Assembly: GCA_041392475.1 (NCBI GenBank)
Contig: JAWKLZ010000002.1
Span: forward strand, 1,620,501 to 1,684,500
Source of the DNA: Chitinophagales bacterium
GTDB taxonomy: Bacteria; Bacteroidota; Bacteroidia; Chitinophagales; UBA2359
Length of the DNA stretch: 64,000 bases
Direction of reading: 5' to 3'
Below the pieces are notes generated by a model. The model saw only the letters and a program-made list of their open reading frames with translations. It was not told the DNA's origin and searched no databases. This document shows, piece by piece, positions 9,575 to 18,227 of this stretch (position 1 is its first letter; every line of letters begins with the position of its first letter). A program made the position numbers and the translations under genes.

Positions 9575-9805
9575 ATGCGAGGAGCATACAGCATTTTAGC
9601 AGTAGTAATCATCATTGTATTGTTGGGCGTATTCGCCATACAAAGCGGCAAAACAAAGGCTTATACCTCGAATGAAGGTTCACACAAGATGGAGCTTACC
9701 CAACCAAGTGAAGTATATGCCAAATATGACTTCAAACCAAAGGGACAGGCTGTTCCCGTAGATACAATGTCTTTGGAGGCAGTGATGGATTCAATTGAAG
9801 ACTGA
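9575..9805 (+). CDS. Small single-pass membrane protein, unknown function
   Basis: 76 residues. Residues about 6-23 form one strong transmembrane segment (SILAVVIIIVLLGVFAI), followed by a polar tail of about 50 residues ending in acidic residues. It could be a signal-anchored periplasmic peptide. A promoter-like pair lies just upstream. No family is recognised. It lies between the ATPase cassette, which is divergent, and the Trypco1 gene, which is on the same strand 220 bases downstream. Confidence 0.55.
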   Translation: MRGAYSILAVVIIIVLLGVFAIQSGKTKAYTSNEGSHKMELTQPSEVYAKYDFKPKGQAVPVDTMSLEAVMDSIED

Positions 9806-10026
9806 TTGGTAATCAGTGTATGGGTATTGGTTTTTTGATTTATTCTTGAATTGTACTGTAAATGAAACCTTCAAAATAATACAGACCAATTAAGACCTTA
9901 ATCAACTCTAAATCAAAGAGTTTTTGTATTTTAATTTGTGCTTTGAACTTGAGTTTTCAGTAAGTGTGTAACCTTTTACCAAATTCTACCACTTTATCAT
10001 ATACATTCTCAATTAATCAAAAAAAC

Positions 10027-10359
10027 ATGAGCAATAAAATCGAAAAATTTGAATCCGAATTTGGAAGCCTATTCATTGAAGTAGGAGATCGTGTCGGTAC
10101 ACAAACAACTTCAATTGGATTTAGCAACAAAGGAGATGCCCCAGAGACTTTCAGTGGTAATTTGGAAGATGTGCTTGAACCCGTAAAAGTAGCCGCAGAT
10201 ACGGTTATCAAAAAAGTGTTGTCTGCTCAAAATACACCCTCGGAGGTAGATGTAGAGTTTGGTTTGGCATTTGATAGAGAGATAGGTCCTTATATTTCAA
10301 AAGGCTATCGGGATATAAGCTTTCGGGTTAAGGTGAAGTGGAAAGCTAAAGAGGATTAA
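10027..10359 (+). CDS. Stand-alone Trypco1 (trypsin-co-occurring domain 1) protein
   Basis: 110 residues from the ATG at 10027; the frame is open further upstream but lacks a good start. The whole protein matches the trypsin-co-occurring domain 1 pattern: an N-terminal strand pair (GSLFIEVGDR), a central helix around VLEPVKVAADTVIKKVL, and the hallmark PSEVDVEFGLAFDREIG followed by a final strand FRVKVKWK. Trypco domains were described in nucleotide-dependent conflict systems, usually next to or fused with trypsin-like peptidases and STAND ATPases. Here the domain is alone. Its stop codon directly abuts the stop of a convergent HExxH-containing gene. Function unknown; assignment by motif reading. 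Confidence 0.7.
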   Translation: MSNKIEKFESEFGSLFIEVGDRVGTQTTSIGFSNKGDAPETFSGNLEDVLEPVKVAADTVIKKVLSAQNTPSEVDVEFGLAFDREIGPYISKGYRDISFRVKVKWKAKED

Positions 10360-11139
10360 TCAAATCTTACCTTTTCTCAACGCTTCAATCAATGGGAAAT
10401 ATACCTCAAAAGACATATAACCGAAGCGATGGTGTTCACGGTCGTATAATACATACATATAATAATCAGCAGGGATGCATCCCTGCTGTTCTCGATTAAA
10501 GTCCATAAACTGTTTGCCTTCAATTCCAGTTGGTCCTCCATAATCATATCCAGTTGTTGCCTGAGCATGAAGTGCCTCCGTCATATATTGTGTTCCAACA
10601 TATTCCAACTGTGCCACATGCACCAACTCATGTATCAGCCAAGCCATGTCATTGTTTCCTTCTTTGGCATAAATCGAGCGGGTAAAGTGTATGGTGTAAC
10701 AAATACATATCCCCAAATCCAATGCACCTATTCGTCTGGCACCCATATAAGCAAGGGGTGAATTTTCGTGAATCTGGATTAGATCATAGGGAAGACTGTC
10801 CTTAAAAACACGTTTTGCTTCGATCAACTCCAATTCATTCAAAGGACGACAATTGGGCTGAAATACTGTCCACCAAAATGTCCAAAATTCACCTAATCCG
10901 AGTAGATCAAATATTTTGGTAAACAAACGTCCTGCCCAAGCAATTATTCCCAACAAAACGTACCGCATTTTTAATCCGAAATTACTTCGCACAGGAAATT
11001 CACACTGCCATTTTTTGAGGGCAGAAGGCTTGAAAAAATGTACTGCCAATCGCCACAGGCGACGGGGTATTTTTATAAAAAAGTTTTGCCAACAAAGGAC
11101 AAAGACTTGAATGATATGTCTAAAGTGTCTGTTCTTCAA
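10360..11139 (-). CDS. HExxH-containing putative metallopeptidase, membrane-associated
   Basis: 259 residues. The frame starts at a TTG at 11139 (MKNRHF), 3 bases after the stop of the preceding gene, so coupling is likely; an ATG at residue 58 is the alternative start. The N-terminal third is basic and hydrophobic, with one or two possible membrane segments (YVLLGIIAWAG, FWTFWWTVF). The zinc motif is AWLIHELVHVAQ, followed by an acidic residue in the next helix (TEALHAQA). The HELxHxxQ form recalls DUF4157-type (eCIS-core-like) domains, but no other part is recognised. It ends directly against the Trypco1 gene in convergent orientation. Confidence 0.6.
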   Translation of the reverse strand: MKNRHFRHIIQVFVLCWQNFFIKIPRRLWRLAVHFFKPSALKKWQCEFPVRSNFGLKMRYVLLGIIAWAGRLFTKIFDLLGLGEFWTFWWTVFQPNCRPLNELELIEAKRVFKDSLPYDLIQIHENSPLAYMGARRIGALDLGICICYTIHFTRSIYAKEGNNDMAWLIHELVHVAQLEYVGTQYMTEALHAQATTGYDYGGPTGIEGKQFMDFNREQQGCIPADYYMYVLYDREHHRFGYMSFEVYFPLIEALRKGKI

Positions 11140-11142
11140 AAT

Positions 11143-12609
11143 TTATCTCTTGACAATAAAGGCATCTCTATAGCCTCTCGATTTTACTTTTTCGAGAATT
11201 TCATTGGCTTTTGATTCGCTAAAAGAACCCAACATGACTCTTTGTAGGGTAGTAGTAGCCTTTTCGGTGTCCAATGTTCCTAAGTCTTTCAAGTTAGAAA
11301 ATTTACTTAAATCAGGCTTACCGAAAACTCCTAATTGAATTTTGTAATTGCCACTTGGAGAGGGAGTATTTGTACTGCCACTACTATTTCCTGCAGATGC
11401 TTTTTCGGTTCGTGTCACCAAGAAAGCTCTTGGATGACCCTTTGCAGCTACTTTTTGTAAAGCGGCATCTTTTTCAGAGGCATTAAAAGTACCCAATAAT
11501 ACACGCTTCAATCCGCTTGGTGTTGTTTCCATCTCCAACTCACCTATACTCTTCAAATCTGAAAATTTACTTAGATCAGGAGAACCAAAAACCCCCAGTT
11601 GGATTTTGTAAACCATCACCGAGCCAGTTGGAGATGTATCAGGTGGTGTTATAGGTTTATCAGTTGTCGAACCAGAGCCACTTCCTGTAGAAGAACCGCC
11701 ACTACTGCCACTCAAGGTACGAGTCACCAAAAATGCTCCTGCATACCCACGAGATTGAATGATAGGTAACACTTTGTCTGCCGATGTTTTGTCATAATTT
11801 CCTATCAAGACACGGCTCAAGGAACTGGTTGAACTGACTTTTTCTATTTCCAAAGTTCCCAAATCCTCCAAGTTTTTGAACTTACTCGGGTCAGGTTCAC
11901 GAAAAACCCCCAACTGTGCTTTATATACTTTACCCGAAGTAGGTGTTGTGATTGGAGGAATTTCAACATCTGTCGGTTTATCTACAGGTTTGTCAATTGG
12001 CTTATCAGTTGGTTTATCTACGGGTTCGTCAGTATCATCTTTTGATTTTGGAGGAGGAATAGGGCTTACTAATAGTCCATTGAGCTTTGTATATAAATCA
12101 TCATAGCTCATATTTTCACCTATTACCTTACCCGTAGGATCTAACAAAAAAGAATAGGGCAATGTGTTGAAACTATAAGTATTCCAGTATTGTGAATCGT
12201 AAGTAGCCCTTTCAATTACCAAATCAATCCATGTGATGCCATCCTTGCTTATTTGGTTCAACCATTTGCTTTTATCTTCATCAAATGCAACACTGTATAT
12301 GGTGAATCCATCTGCCCCCTTAAAACTACGTGGCTTGAAAGTATCATAGAGTTGTTTGTACTCCGCATGACCAGTTGCTGCGGTTTGATTGTCCCAAGTT
12401 GCCCAAAAATGCAGCAAAACATATTTCCCACTTAGGTTCGATAACTTACGGAGATTATCCTGTCTATCTGGCAAGACAATATCAGGAGCCTTTTTACCGA
12501 TTAATGGATGTTGTGTCTGTGCTTCAATGGGTAAGAGTGCCACTATTTGAAGGACAAAAATAACAAGTAGGATGGATAGGATGTTTTTGGTGAGGAACTT
12601 CAAAGACAT
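11143..12609 (-). CDS. Secreted TlpA-like thioredoxin-fold protein without CxxC, fused to three SPOR-like repeats
   Basis: 488 residues with an N-terminal signal peptide. Residues about 35-185 form a TlpA/redoxin-like thioredoxin fold (GKKAPDIVLPD, YVLLHFWATW). The expected WCxxC is replaced by WDNQT (Asp73, Thr76), so thiol chemistry is lost. A linker of repeated DKP-T/I/V units follows. Three repeats of about 70 residues come next; each begins Y-K-x-QLGVF and ends R-G-Y/H-x-x-AF-x-V-x-R, a SPOR-like fold. SPOR domains usually bind denuded peptidoglycan glycan, which suggests a cell-wall role. A paralogue lies at 14456-16270, and two catalytic thioredoxins lie between them. Confidence 0.75.
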   Translation of the reverse strand: MSLKFLTKNILSILLVIFVLQIVALLPIEAQTQHPLIGKKAPDIVLPDRQDNLRKLSNLSGKYVLLHFWATWDNQTAATGHAEYKQLYDTFKPRSFKGADGFTIYSVAFDEDKSKWLNQISKDGITWIDLVIERATYDSQYWNTYSFNTLPYSFLLDPTGKVIGENMSYDDLYTKLNGLLVSPIPPPKSKDDTDEPVDKPTDKPIDKPVDKPTDVEIPPITTPTSGKVYKAQLGVFREPDPSKFKNLEDLGTLEIEKVSSTSSLSRVLIGNYDKTSADKVLPIIQSRGYAGAFLVTRTLSGSSGGSSTGSGSGSTTDKPITPPDTSPTGSVMVYKIQLGVFGSPDLSKFSDLKSIGELEMETTPSGLKRVLLGTFNASEKDAALQKVAAKGHPRAFLVTRTEKASAGNSSGSTNTPSPSGNYKIQLGVFGKPDLSKFSNLKDLGTLDTEKATTTLQRVMLGSFSESKANEILEKVKSRGYRDAFIVKR

Positions 12610-12687
12610 GGTATAGGGTCGTTTTTAAGTTTGTGCAATAGTAGAGCAAGTTAATGATTTTTTGAATAAAATCAGTTGTTTCGCATT

Positions 12688-12727
12688 AAAAAAAAGCCTA
12701 CTCATAAATTCAGAGTAGGCTTTTTTT
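12688..12727. terminator. Bidirectional intrinsic terminator
   Basis: GCCTACTC and its complement are separated by 9 bases, and A and T runs extend the stem on both sides. It lies between the stop of the minus-strand thioredoxin gene at 12749 and the start of the SPOR gene at 12609, so it probably ends the thioredoxin transcript. Confidence 0.75.
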
Positions 12728-12748
12728 GACCGAAAGAAAAGTAATTTA

Positions 12749-13321
12749 TTATTTAGAAAATCGAGGCTTAGAGTTACGCATATAAATTCCCCAAGGAACT
12801 TTTTTGTAAAAGCCCTGTCCATAATACTGCAATATTTGGTCAAATTCGGGGGCATCAAGGTATCCTCCTACCGAATTTATGGGCTTAAAATTTTCGTCAA
12901 TGAATACAGTTGAAGGGAACTGCATATTGCCTCTCAACAAATAAGAAGCCAATTCATGTGTTCGATATTGACTTTTTTTATCCACTTTGTATTCTTTTTC
13001 TCCAAGTGTAATTTTTTGGCTGGTAAAGGCATTTAGCTTTACAGCATAAAAATTTTCGGCAATATATTCTTTCACTTTAGGATGTTCCAAGGTGGTTTTG
13101 TCCATTTTGGTGCAATAAGGACAGTTGTTCATATATACATCAACAAGTATTAATTTGGGATTTTTTTGTTGCAGTTCAAAGGCATCTTCAATACTCAACC
13201 AATTTATTTTTTGGCTATCATTTGTTTCAGAGTTTGTCTCATTATTGTTGACAAATGTGAAAGAACTGCAGATTGCTGCAATGGATAAAAAAAGAGAAAA
13301 AACAAAATAATTTTTTAACAT
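12749..13321 (-). CDS. Secreted thioredoxin-family protein, active-site CPYC
   Basis: 190 residues with an N-terminal signal peptide (MLKNYFVFSLFLSIAAICSS). The thioredoxin fold carries C67-P-Y-C70 in the context VDVYMNNCPYCTKMD. The cis-Pro region is MQFPSTVFID. A short C-terminal motif with PWG follows, as in many Bacteroidota thioredoxin-like proteins. It probably acts in the periplasm on disulphides. It is similar to the neighbour at 13413-14057 over the whole length (WLS-E-A near residue 45, KMD-TT after the cysteines, GYLDA near the end), so they are likely a tandem duplication. Confidence 0.8.
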   Translation of the reverse strand: MLKNYFVFSLFLSIAAICSSFTFVNNNETNSETNDSQKINWLSIEDAFELQQKNPKLILVDVYMNNCPYCTKMDKTTLEHPKVKEYIAENFYAVKLNAFTSQKITLGEKEYKVDKKSQYRTHELASYLLRGNMQFPSTVFIDENFKPINSVGGYLDAPEFDQILQYYGQGFYKKVPWGIYMRNSKPRFSK

Positions 13322-13412
13322 GGCTTGGTAATAAATAATGAATTATAAAAATGATTTTCACCTACCTGTTAGCGAAAAATAGGTATTTATATTGCCTTCA
13401 GTAGTTGAATTC

Positions 13413-14057
13413 TTACTCTTGTTCAGATACAAAAATATCTGTAATGTCGATAGATTGTGAAAAATTTTGCAGTCCAATTTCCTCTTTGATAGGTGATTGG
13501 TATTCTTTTGTGAAATTTCCCCAAGGCATTTTACGATGGTAATTCCCTTCAAAATAATGTAGTACCATATCAAATGATTTGGCATCTAAATAGCCTGGAA
13601 GTGTTTGGATGATATCAAAATTTTCATCTAAAAAAACAAAAGACGGATAGGCTATTTTATTGGTGAGTAATTTGCGGGCAAATTCGTGGTACTCGGTGTA
13701 GTCTTCCTCCACATAAATATAGGTTTGTCCTTTGAAATCAATGGGGTCTTTTGTTTCTCCATTGAATTTTATAGCATAAAAATGCTTATTGATATACTTG
13801 ATAATTTCAGGATTCCGAAAAGTCGTCTGATCCATTTTTTTGCAGGGTGCACACCAATCTGTATAAAAATCAATCATCACCTTTTTGGGTTTTTTCTTGG
13901 ACAGTTTAACCGCTTCCTCCAAACTAAGCCATTCAATTTCATTTTGATTGATTTTGCTAGAAGTGGTGAGATTTCTTTGAAAATTTTTTGAAACAAAACA
14001 GCCATTGCAGAAAAGTACGGCAATGAATAAAAAACTTATGGGTATGAGTCGAATCAT
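13413..14057 (-). CDS. Secreted or lipid-anchored thioredoxin-family protein, active-site CAPC
   Basis: 214 residues from the ATG at 14057; a TTG eight codons upstream is less likely. The hydrophobic N-terminus ends in FCNGC, a weak lipobox. The active site is C69-A-P-C72 in DFYTDWCAPCKKMD. The cis-Pro segment is IAYPSFVFLD, and a PWG motif sits near the C-terminus. It is a close relative of the 12749 gene with a longer C-terminal tail of about 30 residues. A promoter-like element lies about 120 bases upstream. It probably reduces or isomerises disulphides in envelope proteins. Confidence 0.8.
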   Translation of the reverse strand: MIRLIPISFLFIAVLFCNGCFVSKNFQRNLTTSSKINQNEIEWLSLEEAVKLSKKKPKKVMIDFYTDWCAPCKKMDQTTFRNPEIIKYINKHFYAIKFNGETKDPIDFKGQTYIYVEEDYTEYHEFARKLLTNKIAYPSFVFLDENFDIIQTLPGYLDAKSFDMVLHYFEGNYHRKMPWGNFTKEYQSPIKEEIGLQNFSQSIDITDIFVSEQE

Positions 14058-14455
14058 TTTTATGGTTATTTGTTGTTTCAATAGAATTAATATTGAATTT
14101 CAACGTTAATTTTAGTAATAGTAAATTTTGGGTTAATAGTTTTGCAGCGTTTTTTATATTCCTTTATTTGAACCATATGCAAAACTAAACCGTTGCATAT
14201 ATATCCTTCAAAAGAATTTTAGGACCATAGGGTTTTGCTAAGAACTCCAAATAAAAATTAGTTTTTTGTGGGGTTTTTATTAAATTTACACTTACTTAGC
14301 TTTTAGGCACTTCCTATCTTTTAGTGTTTCGATAAGAAATAAAAATTGTTTCATTAATTTTTCATTTTTTTGTCAAATTTTAAGCAAAGATATTTATTCA
14401 TTTAATAATATTAACGCCTTTATAGGTATTTATTTTTTTCATAAATCAAGAAGCT
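14058..14455. other. Divergent intergenic region, AT-rich
   Basis: About 400 bases between two divergent genes. It holds a promoter-like pair for the minus-strand gene (14180-14211). I found no clear -33/-7 pair for the 14456 gene and no open reading frame of note. Confidence 0.5.
14180..14211 (-). promoter_or_regulatory. Bacteroidota-type promoter for the CAPC thioredoxin gene
   Basis: On the minus strand, TTG at 14211-14209, a 21-base spacer and TAGTTTTG at 14187-14180. This matches TTG / TAnnTTTG exactly. The predicted transcript start is about 115 bases before the ATG at 14057. Confidence 0.5.
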
Positions 14456-16270
14456 ATGAAAATCTTATCCAAACTTGCCCCCTCCCTTCTTATTATTTGT
14501 TGTTTGATGATGGGTTTTACCTTTCAGATACAAGCACAAATGGTTGGTGGAACTGTTGGCAGTATTGCTCCCAATATAGAACTACCTGACCAGTATGGTA
14601 ATAAAATCTCTCTCTCTGGCTTACGTGGAAACCTAGTTTTGGTTCGCTTTTGGAAGTCTGGAGACCCCAATTCAAGAGCTACCAATTCAAATATTTTTGC
14701 ACTACATCAGAAGTACAAAAGTGCTTCATTTCAAACAGCCAAAGGTTTTCAAGTCTTTATGGTTTCATTGGACAGCCGTTTAGACAAATGGAAAATGGCT
14801 CTTCAAGAAGACCAACTTCCTGAAAACTACCATGTCAATGATATTTATTCAAAATATGTTGCACCTTATGGTGTTCGGAATTTACCTGCCAATTTCTTGT
14901 TGGACGAAAATGGCATCATCATCGCCAATACCAAATCTATGGCAGAATTAGACCAAGAATTGAGTAAACGTGCGAAAGTATATGCAGGAACTACTACAAC
15001 CGTTAGTCCTACTACACTGACAACTGTAAACTCTACTCCTACTATTTATTCTGATTTGGTGAATACATCTGACAGGCCTACACCAAGCACTTTCAATCAG
15101 CCTGAGACAACTATAGCCAATGTATCGTCTGCCGAATCTACTTACATGATTCAATTGGGAGCATTTAAAAATTTGGATATAAATAAATTTTTGGATGCTT
15201 CAGAATATGGTTTTGTCACTGCTGAAGATGCAGGAAATGGTGTCCAAAGAGCTTTGTTGGGTAAATTTAACTCTCCTGAGGATGTTGTCAGTACACTCAG
15301 TAAACTCCGAGATAAGGGATATCCAGATGCTTTCCCAGTAGAATATAAGAACAATGATAGAAGAATCATTGGTAAAAAAGAAACTACTGCTATTGCCTCT
15401 AAAATGGGGATTACTATTGCAGATGCCCCTGTCAGCACTGCTACCCCTGAAACTATGAGTGTAAATACTACACAAATACCTTCTACTACTAACATAGTTT
15501 CTACTACCAATACAAATACTACTACAAATAGCGGAAGTACTCAATATGAATACCCATTTTCTACCATCAACACGAATAGCAATCCTATCACAAGTATTCC
15601 TGATGATGCCATAAGCACTACTTACCATAGTGGCGGCAGTACCGTTATAACAACTTCAACGACAAGTACAAATGGAAACATTGCTACCCACAACAGCAGC
15701 GGTAATACAACTACAGGTAATACAACACTCGTACCTTCAGAGATTCCTGTTTTTACAGGTGGTGTAAACCCTGCTACTACCTACAACAATAATCAAGGAA
15801 CCTACTATGATAGTGATGCTTATGAGTTGAGTTGGTATCCATCTGAACCCAGTCATGCACAGCCAAATATCATTGAATCGCCTTACTACAATGAAAACCC
15901 AATAAGTAAAGATCCTAATGGGGTACAAGTACCTAACTATGACAACAACAACAATGGGTGGCAACAACAAGGATGGAGTAATAGCACTCAATCTACTACA
16001 AACGGACAGTGGAATACCAGTACTCAACCGAATACAAATGGACAGTGGAATACCAGCACTCAACCGAATACAAATGGACAGTGGGATATGAACAATCAAG
16101 CACCTGCTACTTCCAACTATACTGAGCCAAATAACCAACAGTTAGACCAGTCTTTAGACAGTTATTTGAATAGCTATGATTTTTCTTCTGTGGATGACAA
16201 TTCAGATCGATCTACAAGCACCAATAAGAAGAAAAAGAAGAAAGCAAAAAAAAGTAAAAAGAAGAAATAA
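14456..16270 (+). CDS. Secreted thioredoxin-fold protein without CxxC, with SPOR-like repeat, Asn/Thr-rich region and poly-Lys tail
   Basis: 604 residues with a signal peptide ending QIQAQ. Residues about 34-170 form a TlpA-like fold (GSIAPNIELPD, LVLVRFWKSG, NLPANFLLDENG). The CxxC position reads D70-P-N-S73, so it is redox-inactive. One SPOR-like repeat (about 225-300) begins TYMIQLGAF. The rest is a long Thr/Ser/Asn-rich low-complexity region with a short tandem repeat, ending in a run of lysines. The same domain order as the 488-residue protein at 11143 marks them as paralogues with different repeat numbers. It is followed by a strong terminator and so is probably monocistronic. Confidence 0.75.
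   Translation: MKILSKLAPSLLIICCLMMGFTFQIQAQMVGGTVGSIAPNIELPDQYGNKISLSGLRGNLVLVRFWKSGDPNSRATNSNIFALHQKYKSASFQTAKGFQVFMVSLDSRLDKWKMALQEDQLPENYHVNDIYSKYVAPYGVRNLPANFLLDENGIIIANTKSMAELDQELSKRAKVYAGTTTTVSPTTLTTVNSTPTIYSDLVNTSDRPTPSTFNQPETTIANVSSAESTYMIQLGAFKNLDINKFLDASEYGFVTAEDAGNGVQRALLGKFNSPEDVVSTLSKLRDKGYPDAFPVEYKNNDRRIIGKKETTAIASKMGITIADAPVSTATPETMSVNTTQIPSTTNIVSTTNTNTTTNSGSTQYEYPFSTINTNSNPITSIPDDAISTTYHSGGSTVITTSTTSTNGNIATHNSSGNTTTGNTTLVPSEIPVFTGGVNPATTYNNNQGTYYDSDAYELSWYPSEPSHAQPNIIESPYYNENPISKDPNGVQVPNYDNNNNGWQQQGWSNSTQSTTNGQWNTSTQPNTNGQWNTSTQPNTNGQWDMNNQAPATSNYTEPNNQQLDQSLDSYLNSYDFSSVDDNSDRSTSTNKKKKKKAKKSKKKK
15997..16085 (+). repeat. 36-base in-frame tandem repeat in the SPOR gene
   Basis: A little over two copies of a 36-base unit encoding TQPNTNGQWNTS-type repeats. 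The copies are nearly identical, so the array may vary in copy number between strains without breaking the frame. Confidence 0.75.
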
Positions 16271-16342
16271 GAATGGACTAAGACTCATTGCTACCAACAT
16301 ATTGAAGGTAAGTACCGAGTCATTCTATCTTTTTTGCAGATA

Positions 16343-16381
16343 AAAGGGAATAGACATTTATACAATGTCTATTCCCTTTTT
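16343..16381 (+). terminator. Intrinsic terminator after the SPOR gene
   Basis: A perfect stem of about 14 bp (AAAGGGAATAGACA and its complement) with an 8-base loop, followed by a T run. It lies 70 bases after the 16270 stop and before the 16426 gene. Confidence 0.85.
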
Positions 16382-16425
16382 TTATTTTTCTTAATTTTAC
16401 CCACCAAAACAAAAAATAACCAGAC

Positions 16426-16947
16426 ATGTCAGTAAATTTAGGAATAGGCTCTCGTATCAAAGAAGAACGTTTCGGAATTGGTGTAATCGTAAAGATTCTA
16501 GCAGAATCTTATGGAATTACCTTTATGCAGCATGGCTATATTGAACTATCACAAAATACTACATTAGATGTGATTGAAGCATTGCCTACTGCAACAGATG
16601 TAGTATCTATGAAAGATGTGGAACGAACCTTCAAGCGTTTACTCAGCAAATACATGGGCGAACACGAAGAGATAAGACTTGGCGATAAATGGGAAGGTGG
16701 CACAATGCTTTTGCAACCTGCTGATGAAGATTTGAAGCCAAAGGAAATTCCTATCGAAACTTTTTTTCATAAAATAGTAATGGTGCGGGATAGAATGAGG
16801 GTTTTGGAACAACGAATCAATAGCAATAGCAGCCTGACTGATGAAGAAAAAGTAAATTTGCAGCAATACGTTACCCGTATTTATGGCTCGCTTACGACCT
16901 TCAATGTACTGTTTAAAGACAAAAAAGACCACTTTAGCAGTAAGTAA
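16426..16947 (+). CDS. Conserved-looking cytoplasmic protein, unknown function
   Basis: 173 residues, no signal peptide. The N-terminal segment GSRIKEERFGIGVIVKI resembles the SH3/Tudor-like motif near the ends of some helicases and nucleic-acid-binding proteins (basic, FGxGxVV). The C-terminal half is helical (residues about 110-165). It is the first of five closely spaced genes (gaps of 6, 13, 19 and 6 bases) running to galE, so it is probably the head of an operon. Function not assigned. Confidence 0.6.
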   Translation: MSVNLGIGSRIKEERFGIGVIVKILAESYGITFMQHGYIELSQNTTLDVIEALPTATDVVSMKDVERTFKRLLSKYMGEHEEIRLGDKWEGGTMLLQPADEDLKPKEIPIETFFHKIVMVRDRMRVLEQRINSNSSLTDEEKVNLQQYVTRIYGSLTTFNVLFKDKKDHFSSK

Positions 16948-16953
16948 AATAGA

Positions 16954-17205
16954 ATGACAAATTTACCCACCTATACTTCTCTTCAATTGGCACTGAGAAA
17001 TGGTCAAGACAGAGAGGAAATTTGGATTGCCTATAAAGGAGTTATTTATGATGTGACCATTAGCCGTCTTTGGCGCAATGGAAAACACTATGAGCACTGG
17101 GCAGGTCAAGATTTGACTGAAGAATTGCAGGATGCGCCACACACAGAAATTGTTTTCCAAAAACTACCCATAATCGGATACCTCAAAACGATAACATTCG
17201 ACTAA
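16954..17205 (+). CDS. Cytochrome b5-like haem/steroid-binding protein
   Basis: 83 residues covering one cytochrome b5-like domain. Visible motifs are IWIAYKGVIYDVTIS, a HYEHWAGQDLT segment with candidate axial histidines, and DAPHTEIVF. This is the arrangement of small bacterial predicted haem/steroid-binding proteins rather than classical cytochrome b5. No signal peptide. It sits in the five-gene run, 6 bases after the preceding gene. Ligand and partner are unknown. Confidence 0.75.
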   Translation: MTNLPTYTSLQLALRNGQDREEIWIAYKGVIYDVTISRLWRNGKHYEHWAGQDLTEELQDAPHTEIVFQKLPIIGYLKTITFD

Positions 17206-17218
17206 TTTTTACTTTGTC

Positions 17219-18208
17219 ATGGAATTTTTCAAAAAATATAAAAAGACATTCATGCTTATAGCGGCAGCCATTGTAGTGGTTGTCAATTGGAATTATATTT
17301 CAGAAAACTGGGAGTTTTTGCTAAAAGAATGGGAGCAGCAAACGGAGCAACAATCAAAAACAAAGGATCATGATACACAAATAGACATCCCTCCAATTCT
17401 CCCTTCTGAAGAACCTGATTCGCCAACAGAAACTACCCCTCCTACTTCCACAAAAGAGCTGGAAAGCGTAAAAATCGTGAGTTGGAACTTGTACAATATT
17501 GGCATTAGTAAAGATGATGAAGAAGTGGAGTTTATCGCCAATCTGTTGAAAAACTACCATATCATTGCTATCCAAGAAATTTCTACACAGCTGAGCGGGC
17601 CGAGAGCAGTAGTGAAGCTGAATGATGAACTGAGCCGTAAAAGTGGTAAGTGGGACTACATTATCAGTGACCCGACCGTTGGGCCTGGTAGCGAACGATA
17701 TGCCTATCTTTGGCGAACCGATTTGGTGGAGCTTTCTGCAAGACCTTGGTTGGTGAAACCTCTTGAGGATAAAGTTGATAGAGAGCCTTTCATGGCACGC
17801 TTTAAGTCTGGCGACAAAACTATGCTGCTTGCTAACTTCCATGCAGTCCCTACTTCAAAAAAACCTGAAAACGAAATCCAACACCTTGTTGATTTACACA
17901 GACTGTATGGCAAAGACAACCTCCTAATGATGGGGGACTTCAATTTGTCTCAAAAACACGAGGCGTTTAATATATTGAAGCAACGAGGATATGACCCCAT
18001 TTTGGTCAATCAAAAAACAAGCCTACGCCGAACAGCCATCAACGGGGATTATTTGGCACAAGAATACGACAACCTTTTTTACAATAACTCCGTTTTCAAC
18101 CTCAAAAGAAGTGGTATCCTTGATTTTGTTCCTAAATTTGAGTCGCTAAAAGATGCAAGAGAAATATCCGATCACTTACCAATATGGTGTGAGTTGAGTT
18201 GGAAGTGA
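17219..18208 (+). CDS. Membrane-anchored endonuclease/exonuclease/phosphatase-family protein
   Basis: 329 residues. A single N-terminal membrane anchor (about 10-25) is followed by an acidic, Pro/Thr-rich linker. The EEP (DNase I-like) domain contains KIVSWNLYNIG, a Glu in AIQEIST, the metal-site GDFNLS and the catalytic SDHLPIWCEL at the C-terminus. The family hydrolyses phosphodiesters or phosphomonoesters, and the substrate cannot be told from sequence. Its position ahead of a glycosyltransferase and galE hints at envelope polymer metabolism, but this is only context. A second anchored EEP protein is at 48838-50019. Confidence 0.8.
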   Translation: MEFFKKYKKTFMLIAAAIVVVVNWNYISENWEFLLKEWEQQTEQQSKTKDHDTQIDIPPILPSEEPDSPTETTPPTSTKELESVKIVSWNLYNIGISKDDEEVEFIANLLKNYHIIAIQEISTQLSGPRAVVKLNDELSRKSGKWDYIISDPTVGPGSERYAYLWRTDLVELSARPWLVKPLEDKVDREPFMARFKSGDKTMLLANFHAVPTSKKPENEIQHLVDLHRLYGKDNLLMMGDFNLSQKHEAFNILKQRGYDPILVNQKTSLRRTAINGDYLAQEYDNLFYNNSVFNLKRSGILDFVPKFESLKDAREISDHLPIWCELSWK

Positions 18209-18227
18209 CTGGTTAAAATAACAAAAT

